Source: an uncultured Ignavibacteria bacterium (lineage in GTDB: Bacteria; Bacteroidota; Ignavibacteria; Kapaibacteriales; UBA961). From it: a DNA stretch of 6,832 nt. Location: contig CALMMI010000604.1 in NCBI GenBank assembly GCA_937868245.1, positions 1-6,832 of the forward strand, read 5' to 3'. The notes beneath the pieces are model-generated. The model was given only the letters and a program-made list of their open reading frames with translations. It was not told the DNA's origin and did no database searches. The translations under genes and the position numbers were made by a program. Of the stretch, positions 1 to 6,478 are shown in pieces (the stretch's first letter is position 1; every line of letters starts with the position of its first letter).

Positions 1-823
1 ATTGCTTGTTGTAGTAAAGCAGATTGAACGCTTTTATACTCAAACTGTTAAGCATCATATCCGGTGCTTCGAACGGAAAAGGGATTTGATTGCCTTGCCA
101 TTTAAAACTCGGGTCGTTCGAGCTTTTGTGATTTCCTTGCATGAAAATCCCACGACCCAATTTCTTACCCGCTGAAGCGCAATCGACCCACGCAACCGAA
201 TACTCAAACCGTTCATCCGATATTGCGGAAAGTGCAAGGAATTCATCTATCGTTCCAAATTTAATATTTTCACACTCAATCAAAGGCGAAGATATTTTTT
301 TCATTTGAAATTCTGCCCATGTAATCATTCCTGTAAGACCAAGACCGCCGATTGTAGCTGAAAATAAATCAGAGTTTTCCGAACGCGAACAAATTAGCCT
401 GTCTCCATTTGATCGCAGAAGTTCAAATTGAGTAATATGGTTACCGAAATTACCTGCGCGGTGATGGTTCTTTCCGTGAATATCATTGGCGATTGCACCT
501 CCGATTGTGATGAACTTTGTGCCTGGGGTTACAGGTACAAACCACCCGCGTGGCATATATTCCTTTAGAAGTTCTGCAATGGAAAGTCCGACTTCACAAC
601 GAAGCAAACCGCTCTCAGGGTTAAAATGTATTATTTTGGAAAGTCCTGTTGTATCAATCAATGTTCCCGTGGAATTAAGGCAGCTGTCGCCGTAGCTTCT
701 TCCCAATCCATAACATAAATACTCTTCCGGTAAGGGAAGGGTAACTTCATCCATCCAATTTGGGTGGATTACTGTATGCGGTGTGAATTTGGGATAGCGT
801 CCCCACGATTGATATATTTTCAT
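1..823 (-). CDS. DprE1-like FAD-dependent oxidase (polyprenylphosphoryl-ribose 2'-oxidase type), C-terminus cut by window edge
   Basis: The first 274 residues are visible; the family is usually about 430-460 residues, so roughly 60% is present. The N-terminal FAD_binding_4 (VAO/PCMH-type) domain is clear. A flavin-binding loop GLGRSYGDS lies at residues 39-47, PVTPGT at 97-102, GGAIANDIHGKNHH at 108-121, and an AGNFGNH segment follows. The DIHGKNHH stretch matches mycobacterial DprE1, where its first His (His132 there, His116 here) is an active-site residue. A GGLGLTG turn sits at 159-165, and the window ends inside the substrate or cap domain. In the known pathway DprE1 oxidises C2' of decaprenylphosphoryl-ribose, and DprE2 then reduces the product to the arabinose form. 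The ATG at 823 lies 14 bases after the stop of the HAD-UbiA gene, indicating an operon. No Shine-Dalgarno is visible, only a run of T. The closest alternative is another member of the sugar-lactone/alditol oxidase family, but the neighbouring UbiA gene favours the DprE1 role. Confidence 0.88.
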   Translation of the reverse strand, partial: MKIYQSWGRYPKFTPHTVIHPNWMDEVTLPLPEEYLCYGLGRSYGDSCLNSTGTLIDTTGLSKIIHFNPESGLLRCEVGLSIAELLKEYMPRGWFVPVTPGTKFITIGGAIANDIHGKNHHRAGNFGNHITQFELLRSNGDRLICSRSENSDLFSATIGGLGLTGMITWAEFQMKKISSPLIECENIKFGTIDEFLALSAISDERFEYSVAWVDCASAGKKLGRGIFMQGNHKSSNDPSFKWQGNQIPFPFEAPDMMLNSLSIKAFNLLYYNKQ

Positions 824-837
824 TAGGACAAAAAAAA

Positions 838-2283
838 TTAGAGTGCCGCTATAATCATTGCGCAGAACACGATTGCCATTATCAGGTAACTTGTTTTATC
901 TTTTACGGTAAATATAATCGGGTCATCGTGCATTTCCCCTCGGTGAGCAATTAGCCATACTCGGATAATCCAATAGAGCAGGCACATACCGACCACCCAC
1001 AACATTTGGGAATGTCGGTACAGCTCTGTTACCTCGCGACTATTCATATATAAAGCAAACACTAATACCGAAACTAATCCACTTGCCATCCCGACCGACT
1101 GCACTATCTCTATATCACTTGCATAGTACCCGCGCCCGCTTGGTTTAGAGTTGTTTGAGGAAATCGTAATAAGAAGTTCGGAATACCGTTTTACAAAAGC
1201 CAAACTCAAAAATAAAAACATTGCAAATGCAATAAGCCACGGGGAAAGGAACACGTTCCCGGCAACCGACCCAGCATATAAACGGAATGAGTATAAACCT
1301 GCCAGAAGCAGCACATCTAATATTGCAATCTTTTTAAGTCTGAATGAATACAGGCTTGTAAGAAGCGAATATGTCCAAAGTGCAAATGTAAAGTTCCATG
1401 AAACGCCAAATATTGCAAGCAGTGATGAAGCAATTATCAGCAAAGGAACAAGCATAATCGCTGTTGGAATCTGCAAAGCACCGGACGCAAAAGGTCGGTA
1501 CTTTTTACGTGGGTGCGACCTGTCCGACTCCAAATCGAAAATATCGTTTAGAACATACACAGACGATGCACACAAACTGAAACTTATAAACGCTATGAAT
1601 GTTTTAAGTACTGTGTCTGACTCAAAAATCCGATGGGCAAGAAGCAACGGAATAAACAACAGGAGGTTCTTAATCCACTGATGAACCCGCATTGCTTTGA
1701 TAATCGTTGTAAGTCCTGATTTCAAAGAAGGTAAGGTTTCTACATCAGGATTGATTCTCCGTACTTTATTTACAAACTTTTTATCCGATGACACAACAAT
1801 TGCGCGCCGGGCTGCACCCCAAATCGGAAAATCAGCAGAACTGTTTCCGATATAGTCGAATTCCTGGTTCTGTGTCAGTTCTTTTATTCGTTCCAACTTA
1901 TGTTTGCCTGCAAGATTTATGTTCTCGTTGGTGGCTATTACCTCGTCAAAAATTCCATTGAAATCTGCTACTTTTGTGGCAATACGCTCATCAGTAGCGG
2001 TAGCAAGGATGATTCTTCGATTTTGATTACGTGCTTCTTGTATATACTCTAAAACATTCTGACGAAAGGGAAGTACGGTAACTTCAAGCTCTGCATTGTC
2101 GGTAACACGTTTTTTGAAATGGTGCTTACCTTTTAGAATCCACCCGGGAACATACAAAAAATGCAAAGGCTTCTCTTTAAGCAAAATCAACAGGCTTTCC
2201 CACAAACAATCTGTTGCTATGAGCGAGCCGTCTAAATCCACAAAAAGCGGAATTGAACCTATGTCTTTAACAGGTGGAGGCAT
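838..2283 (-). CDS. HAD phosphatase-like / UbiA prenyltransferase fusion (polyprenyl-phosphate 5-phosphoribosyltransferase type)
   Basis: This is a two-domain protein of 481 residues from the ATG at 2283. The HAD domain covers about residues 10-180: motif I is DLDGSL (Asp16, Asp18), motif II is near LATATDE (about 93-98), the motif III Lys is in GKHKLERI (about 126-133), and motif IV is GNSSAD (146-151). The UbiA membrane domain covers about 195-481. It opens with a VHQWIKN segment, has the Asp-rich NDIFDLESD site (Asn246, Asp247, Asp250, Asp254) followed by HPRKKYRP, and a second motif with YSFRLK and Asp323. Several hydrophobic helices and a C-terminal GEMHDDP motif follow. The motif set resembles mycobacterial UbiA (Rv3806c), which attaches 5-phosphoribose from PRPP to decaprenyl phosphate at the inner membrane, rather than a quinone or heme prenyltransferase. 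I infer that the HAD domain removes the 5'-phosphate. An in-frame TTG at 2370 would extend the protein by 29 residues and overlap the GH57 gene. I prefer 2283 because the extension precedes the HAD fold and reads through GH57 coding sequence. Motif IV has Asn where Asp is usual. Confidence 0.88.
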   Translation of the reverse strand: MPPPVKDIGSIPLFVDLDGSLIATDCLWESLLILLKEKPLHFLYVPGWILKGKHHFKKRVTDNAELEVTVLPFRQNVLEYIQEARNQNRRIILATATDERIATKVADFNGIFDEVIATNENINLAGKHKLERIKELTQNQEFDYIGNSSADFPIWGAARRAIVVSSDKKFVNKVRRINPDVETLPSLKSGLTTIIKAMRVHQWIKNLLLFIPLLLAHRIFESDTVLKTFIAFISFSLCASSVYVLNDIFDLESDRSHPRKKYRPFASGALQIPTAIMLVPLLIIASSLLAIFGVSWNFTFALWTYSLLTSLYSFRLKKIAILDVLLLAGLYSFRLYAGSVAGNVFLSPWLIAFAMFLFLSLAFVKRYSELLITISSNNSKPSGRGYYASDIEIVQSVGMASGLVSVLVFALYMNSREVTELYRHSQMLWVVGMCLLYWIIRVWLIAHRGEMHDDPIIFTVKDKTSYLIMAIVFCAMIIAAL

Positions 2284-2296
2284 ATTAGGTTGATTT

Positions 2297-4021
2297 CTAT
2301 GAGTTCTTTGTATTCCACCATTCAAGTTGAAGCTCTGCAAAAACTGAATTACGTTTTTCAATTTCCTCAAGGGTTAACTTATCTTCCTTGGCAAGACGCT
2401 TTTTTGAACTTGAATATTTTTCTGCCATACTGCACAGCAAATTGAAGTCTGAATGATGATAACTGAAACGTTGTTCAGCATAGTCTTTTGCAGAAAATGT
2501 TGAAATCAAAAACTGCCAATCGGATGCTTGGAGCAGCATGAGTTCACGGAGTGCCTGAGTGAGAATTCTCCTCATAACCACATTCATTTTATCCGGCGGG
2601 AATTGTTCGATAAGTGAGCCGAAGCGGACTTCATTTTTATAAATTACCTCCCATGTCCATTTCGTATCATCGCCTATCCAAACATCGTGATGTCCGCCTC
2701 GACCCCATGAGCTTTCGGGTATTGCCATTACTTCATCAGGTTTGGTATAATCAATCTGCTCTGATGCTGTAACAACCTTTACGTAAGGGGAATGATGCAA
2801 TCCCCGTAAAATAGATTTTACAAACTGGGGACCTTCGAACCACCAATGTCCGAACAGTTCTGTATCAAACGGAGTGCAAAGAGTACCCGTTTTCCCTGTT
2901 TGCTGGCGGTAATTAAGAAGTGTTGTTTCGATGGACTTAATAAAATGGAATGCGTGAGTATCAATTTTTTCAGGTATCCAATCAGGTACATACAACATCT
3001 TGTACATCATATCAGCTTTATTATCCGTTACTCTCCAGTATCGTAATGCAGATGTAAAATGCTTCTTATGGAAATCCAAATAGGCAGGATCTCCCGGATA
3101 CCCGGAATCACCGCTCCATACTTGCATCGCCACCTTTTGATGACGGGTGAAAGCAATTGAAGTTCCACCTGAAAATGCAGGTTGCTTGGTTCGAACATTG
3201 TAGAGTGAAAGGGGAGTACGCTCGAAACTGTTACGTTTGGGAATATATTCTTTTGCCCAGGTTGGTACTAATGCTCCATCTTTTAGAACACCAAGGGGCT
3301 TACCGTCGGCAGTCGGCTGTTGGTCAACAAAAAAGAACTCGATTCCAAAATCTGATAATATTTCTTCCACACCTGCCCGCTTACGTGGCTTATTGAATTT
3401 CTCGACTGGAATATACGTTTGCCAAGGGTAGGAAGGGCGGTATGCACACTCCGGAAGCCATGCACCACGTGGAGACTTCCCAAAGTGTTTTTGGTAGTTT
3501 TCTACAGCGGCCTTTACTTGCAATGCTACACTTCGGTCATCGCCAAGTAAAGGAAAATAACCGTGTGTTGCACCACAGGTAATTACTTCAAGTGCATTCT
3601 GATCCTGGAGACTGCGGAAAGCCTGTACAATGGATCGATTGTATCGCCCGGTAAACTCACTTACACGGGTAGCGTACCAGTTCTGCCAGTATTGTGCTAA
3701 ATAGACATTATGCGGTTGTGCATTGTGTTTTCGAAAATACTTCTCATCTTCAACGGCAAGGCGAATTTTGTTGGAGCAATACTGTTCAAATAGAGCAGGG
3801 AAATCGGGATGCTCCAATTGCTCGCAAAGGATAGGGGAAATATCAAGTGTGATTTTTGGCTTGATACCTTCTGCCATAAGCTCATTAAAACTATTCAGCA
3901 ACGGTATGTAGCATTCAGCTACAGCCTCACAAAGCCAGTCGCTCCCATGTGGCCAGTTCCCGTGATGGAGAACATACGGCAAATGGGTATGCAACATAAA
4001 CACATAATTTCCTGCTTCCAT
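2297..4021 (-). CDS. Glycoside hydrolase family 57 protein, 1,4-alpha-glucan branching enzyme type
   Basis: A 574-residue GH57 enzyme with the layout of the branching-enzyme subgroup. The N-terminal HTHLPYVLHHG (residues 11-21) is the conserved first region of the (beta/alpha)7 barrel. The nucleophile Glu191 lies in GAWLPECAYRP, and the acid/base Asp386 in FDTELFGHWWFEG. A conserved SSWGRGGHHDVW stretch (437-448) and ASDWQFL (499-505) belong to the helical C-terminal region. Both catalytic residues are present, so the protein should be active on alpha-1,4-glucans, cleaving a chain and re-attaching it by an alpha-1,6 link. Hydrolysis, as in amylase-like GH57 members, cannot be excluded from sequence. 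No signal peptide is seen, so it is cytoplasmic, consistent with glycogen metabolism. The ATG at 4021 has a GGGTGA ribosome-binding-like element a few bases upstream, and the conserved barrel strand begins within 10 residues. It is the first gene of a probable three-gene operon, with the HAD-UbiA start 13 bases after its stop. Confidence 0.9.
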   Translation of the reverse strand: MEAGNYVFMLHTHLPYVLHHGNWPHGSDWLCEAVAECYIPLLNSFNELMAEGIKPKITLDISPILCEQLEHPDFPALFEQYCSNKIRLAVEDEKYFRKHNAQPHNVYLAQYWQNWYATRVSEFTGRYNRSIVQAFRSLQDQNALEVITCGATHGYFPLLGDDRSVALQVKAAVENYQKHFGKSPRGAWLPECAYRPSYPWQTYIPVEKFNKPRKRAGVEEILSDFGIEFFFVDQQPTADGKPLGVLKDGALVPTWAKEYIPKRNSFERTPLSLYNVRTKQPAFSGGTSIAFTRHQKVAMQVWSGDSGYPGDPAYLDFHKKHFTSALRYWRVTDNKADMMYKMLYVPDWIPEKIDTHAFHFIKSIETTLLNYRQQTGKTGTLCTPFDTELFGHWWFEGPQFVKSILRGLHHSPYVKVVTASEQIDYTKPDEVMAIPESSWGRGGHHDVWIGDDTKWTWEVIYKNEVRFGSLIEQFPPDKMNVVMRRILTQALRELMLLQASDWQFLISTFSAKDYAEQRFSYHHSDFNLLCSMAEKYSSSKKRLAKEDKLTLEEIEKRNSVFAELQLEWWNTKNS

Positions 4022-4031
4022 AATTCACCCG

Positions 4032-4061
4032 TTTATAATGAGAAATAGAAAACAATTTCAA
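4032..4061 (-). promoter_or_regulatory. Possible sigma70-like promoter for the GH57 operon
   Basis: On the minus strand TTGAAA (4061-4056) and TATAAA (4037-4032) are separated by 18 bases, directly after the terminator of the preceding gene. The position suits a promoter for the GH57 operon. The expected start, about 7 bases past the -10 box, would fall around 4025, leaving almost no leader and removing part of the ribosome-binding element. Either the true start is elsewhere or the message is nearly leaderless. The region is AT-rich, so a chance match is possible. Confidence 0.35.
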
Positions 4062-4097
4062 AAAAAAGCCGCGAACTTTAGCTGAAAAGAACGCGGC
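4061..4097 (-). terminator. Rho-independent terminator after the DUF3467 gene
   Basis: Read on the minus strand, GCCGCG (4097-4092) pairs with CGCGGC (4073-4068). Inside it a second short stem CTTT/AAAG is separated by a TT/TT internal loop, with a six-base loop at the tip. A run of seven T (4067-4061) follows immediately. The stem begins 20 bases after the stop codon of the DUF3467 gene and separates that transcription unit from the GH57 operon. Confidence 0.88.
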
Positions 4098-4117
4098 ACT
4101 GCTACAATCTGTTTGTG

Positions 4118-4426
4118 TTAGTGGATGCTTGTAGCTCCGCCAACAGGAAACGGATTATGTCCGTCGATTACTATTTCCCCAAATTCTTCCTCGAACTTTA
4201 CGATATTATCGTGAAGAGCCTGGGTAAGTAATTTTGCATGTTGAGGAGTCATGATTATTCGTGCATGTACCCTGGCTTTAGGTAAATTCGGTAAGATTCT
4301 GGTAAAATCCACTACGAATTCTGCAGGTGAATGACTGATAATTGCCAGGTTTGAGTATATTCCTTCTGCTTCTTTTTCACCAAGTTCAATACTAATTTGT
4401 TGATGTTGTTCTTTAGATTCTGCCAT
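4118..4426 (-). CDS. DUF3467 family protein
   Basis: A 102-residue protein covering the whole DUF3467 family, whose function I do not know of. The diagnostic region is residues 21-80: EGIYSNLAIISHSPAEFVVDF, then a basic segment with PKARVHARI and TPQHAKLL (60-67), and a helix ending in DNIVKFEEEFG. The C-terminus (about 90-102) is a Gly/Pro-containing tail. There is no signal peptide or membrane segment, so it should be a small cytoplasmic protein, mixed alpha/beta by its pattern. The ATG at 4426 is preceded by a good ribosome-binding site, GGAGAG, nine bases upstream. The gene starts 56 bases after the TPR gene on the same strand with no terminator seen between, so co-transcription is likely. 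It ends at a strong terminator. Confidence 0.87.
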   Translation of the reverse strand: MAESKEQHQQISIELGEKEAEGIYSNLAIISHSPAEFVVDFTRILPNLPKARVHARIIMTPQHAKLLTQALHDNIVKFEEEFGEIVIDGHNPFPVGGATSIH

Positions 4427-4482
4427 TATAGAATGCTCTCCGTTCTTTGTAGTAAATAAATGCCGTATTAGGGCTGAAAAAA

Positions 4483-6003
4483 TTATCGTTTTCTAAGTTT
4501 GTCTGCTTTTTCGAACATTTGCTTGGATTTTTCCGCCATTCCTTTTTTTGCTGAAACTTGTCGTGCATAGAGTCCGCCAAGGAATTCATAATAGTCAGCA
4601 TTAGAAAGATTGGATGATTCGAGCGACTCAAGTTCGGCTACGATTGATTCCAGTCTTTGTTTGTCACGTGTTACTTCGTATATATTAGCTAACTGTTGTA
4701 ACGCAGTTAAATCACCCTTATGCTGCGGAAGATTTTTGTAACGGTTGAAAAATTCCGCCCCTTTGTTAAGTAACGGGAAATACTTGGTTTCATCTTCCTT
4801 GTATTTGGGATTTGTTTCTTTTTTCTTTGCTTCCGATTTTTGGAATTCACTTGCTTTATTCTTGTATGCTGCAGCAAGGTTGAAAAGTGCTATATCATAA
4901 TTCGGGTCTAATTCAAGTGTTTTTTCATACACGTTTATAGCATCATCATTCCGTTGCAGACGAGAATATACAAACGCTAATTGAGACCAATACGACTTGT
5001 TCGTCGGATTCTTTTTTGTCAATTCTTCAAGAGACGCAAGTACTTCCGAGGTCTTACCTTGTTCTTCGTAGATTTGAACCTTAAATGTAGAGTTTTGCTC
5101 ATCCTCAGGTGTTAAAATGGATGCTTTATCAATAGCTTCAACAGCTTTTGTATATTCCTTTTGATTATAATACATAAGTGCAAGTGCAGCATACGGTCTT
5201 GTATTGTAAACGAAATAGCGTTCTCGTTCTTGTTGAATCCATGTTTTGGGTAAGTTTAATCTCCATCCTTCGACTAATGCAACTTCAGCACCTTTCTTTT
5301 TTGATGAATACAAATACACGTCATTTCCACCCGAACGAAGCCGGTCAACAAAAAGTGAATCTCCGTTTTGTAATGATGTAGTTGACGTTGTATCAGTCCT
5401 ACCAAGAGCTTGAATCGCTGACCATCTGGGCATCGCTATTGATAAACCTTTACTTTTTGCAAGTTCAAATAGTGGCTCGCTTTGGCGCATATAGTTATTA
5501 TATTCCTTAACTGCCGAGGCTGTATCACCTTCGTTTTCAGCAACTGAGCCTACCAAAGCAAGTAATTCTATATTTTCCGGCTTGAGTTCCAAACCAAGTT
5601 TTAAGTTCTCCTTTAGCTTCTTTGTATCCATTCCTCTATTTGTAAGGAATTGATTGTAAAGGTTAACCCCTACATTATATACTTCCACCCAAATGATATA
5701 AGATTCAGCTGCAATTTTGTTTTTAAGTTCAGCATTAGGGTTTTTGTTTTGGGCAATAAGAATGGCATCACTTGCTCCTTTGTAGTCCAGTAATTGACGT
5801 TTAGCGTTAGCAAGTAAAAACCATGCTTCTGCATTATTAGGATTTTTATCAACTTCTTTTTCCAATAGGTCGCGAGCTTTCAAATAATCTTTCTGATTAT
5901 AAGATACTTTTGCCGATGTAAATTCGGGTGAAGCACACTCAAAACTCTGAAGTGAAAGTGACACACACAGAACAATTACTAATAATTTAAGAAACTTAGC
6001 CAT
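4483..6003 (-). CDS. Exported tetratricopeptide-repeat protein
   Basis: A 506-residue protein that begins with a signal sequence: Lys4 and Lys6, then a hydrophobic stretch to about residue 18, then QSFECASPEF. Cys23 could be a lipoprotein cysteine, but the residues before it (Ser-Phe-Glu) do not form a normal lipobox; signal peptidase I cleavage near Ser25 is the alternative. Either way it should act in the periplasm or at a membrane surface. TPR-like helix pairs are visible at about 27-57, 58-90, 143-172, 269-300, 304-333, 336-367 and 368-386, with later helical repeats at about 432-505. Two signatures stand out, NPNNAEAWFLLANA and ELDPNYDIALFNLAAAYKN. Residues about 175-265 do not look like TPR and may form a separate insert. 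TPR arrays are scaffolds for protein contacts, and no catalytic motif is seen. The ATG at 6003 has GGGGA a few bases upstream. The partner is not evident from the sequence. Confidence 0.85.
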   Translation of the reverse strand: MAKFLKLLVIVLCVSLSLQSFECASPEFTSAKVSYNQKDYLKARDLLEKEVDKNPNNAEAWFLLANAKRQLLDYKGASDAILIAQNKNPNAELKNKIAAESYIIWVEVYNVGVNLYNQFLTNRGMDTKKLKENLKLGLELKPENIELLALVGSVAENEGDTASAVKEYNNYMRQSEPLFELAKSKGLSIAMPRWSAIQALGRTDTTSTTSLQNGDSLFVDRLRSGGNDVYLYSSKKKGAEVALVEGWRLNLPKTWIQQERERYFVYNTRPYAALALMYYNQKEYTKAVEAIDKASILTPEDEQNSTFKVQIYEEQGKTSEVLASLEELTKKNPTNKSYWSQLAFVYSRLQRNDDAINVYEKTLELDPNYDIALFNLAAAYKNKASEFQKSEAKKKETNPKYKEDETKYFPLLNKGAEFFNRYKNLPQHKGDLTALQQLANIYEVTRDKQRLESIVAELESLESSNLSNADYYEFLGGLYARQVSAKKGMAEKSKQMFEKADKLRKR

Positions 6004-6405
6004 TGATCAATCCCCGTAATAGAAAAAAGTGGAACGAACTTCAACCTGTCAAATTAGAAAACTAAAGACGAAATTAAGAAATACCAAAGAGGCGACAAAG
6101 GATAATTACTCCTACCGCTCCAAGATTGAAATAAATATTAATGACTTTTTAGAAAAATGAGCAAAAAAGTAAGAGATATAAAGCTAAATAGTACTTTTAT
6201 TTGTAGGACAAATGGAGTTAAAGAAGTTGATATATTGAAGCCAAACTAGAATTGTGAACGAGGTACAGTGCATGAGGCAATAATTATCAAAGTACATTTA
6301 TGAAAATGTTTCAATTGATTACCAGAACTACAAATTTTGTAAATCCATCCATTGTAAAGCTATGCTTGAATTGTTTTTGAACTCAAAATTGTGAATCACA
6401 AATAC
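6004..6405. other. AT-rich intergenic region without a convincing gene
   Basis: This stretch upstream of the TPR gene should hold its promoter and 5' leader, but I cannot place a promoter with confidence. A perfect TTGACA (minus strand, 6052-6047) has no -10 box at normal distance; the nearest candidate, TATTAC, is 25 bases downstream. The nine-base word AATTGTGAA occurs twice on the plus strand (6250 and 6387), probably by chance. Only tiny open frames are present. I see no tRNA, riboswitch or transposon end. Confidence 0.6.
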
Positions 6406-6443
6406 AAAAAAAAATCTTCCGACATTAATAACATCGGAAGATT
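6406..6443 (-). terminator. Rho-independent terminator after the partial right-hand gene
   Basis: On the minus strand a perfect 10-base-pair stem, AATCTTCCGA (6443-6434) with TCGGAAGATT (6422-6413), encloses an 11-base loop. The T-run at 6414-6406 begins within the base of the stem. It lies 23 bases past the stop codon of the gene ending at 6467. Confidence 0.9.
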
Positions 6444-6455
6444 CAAAAATTTAGA

Positions 6456-6478
6456 GAACTGCAAAATTATGGCAGTTC
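6456..6478 (-). repeat. Small hairpin across the stop codon of the partial gene
   Basis: GAACTGC (6456-6462) and GCAGTTC (6472-6478) form a perfect 7-base-pair inverted repeat with a nine-base loop. The stop codon (6469-6467) lies in the loop. On the minus strand TCTAAATTTTT follows, so it may act as a weak first terminator or 3'-end structure before the stronger hairpin at 6406-6443. Confidence 0.5.

Noticed and set aside
829..837. T-run between HAD-UbiA and the oxidase as a terminator
   Set aside because: No GC-rich stem precedes the T-run on the minus strand, and the 14-base gap suits an operon.
1151..1681. 176-residue open frame on the plus strand
   Set aside because: It lies wholly antisense to the UbiA domain, whose family motifs are unmistakable; its product has no recognisable pattern.
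2284..2370. N-terminal extension of HAD-UbiA from a TTG at 2370
   Set aside because: It would overlap the GH57 gene by 74 bases, adds 29 residues with no match to the HAD fold, and uses a rare start; the ATG at 2283 sits well for the family.
4413..4631. 72-residue minus-strand frame overlapping the ends of the TPR and DUF3467 genes
   Set aside because: It is out of frame with both well-supported genes, and its sequence is low in features.
6023..6052. TTGACA with TATTAC as promoter of the TPR gene
   Set aside because: The spacing of 25 bases is far from the usual 16-18, and no alternative -10 box is at the right distance.
6157..6249. 30-codon plus-strand frame in the intergenic region
   Set aside because: It is short, has no clear ribosome-binding site and no recognisable product; such frames are expected by chance.
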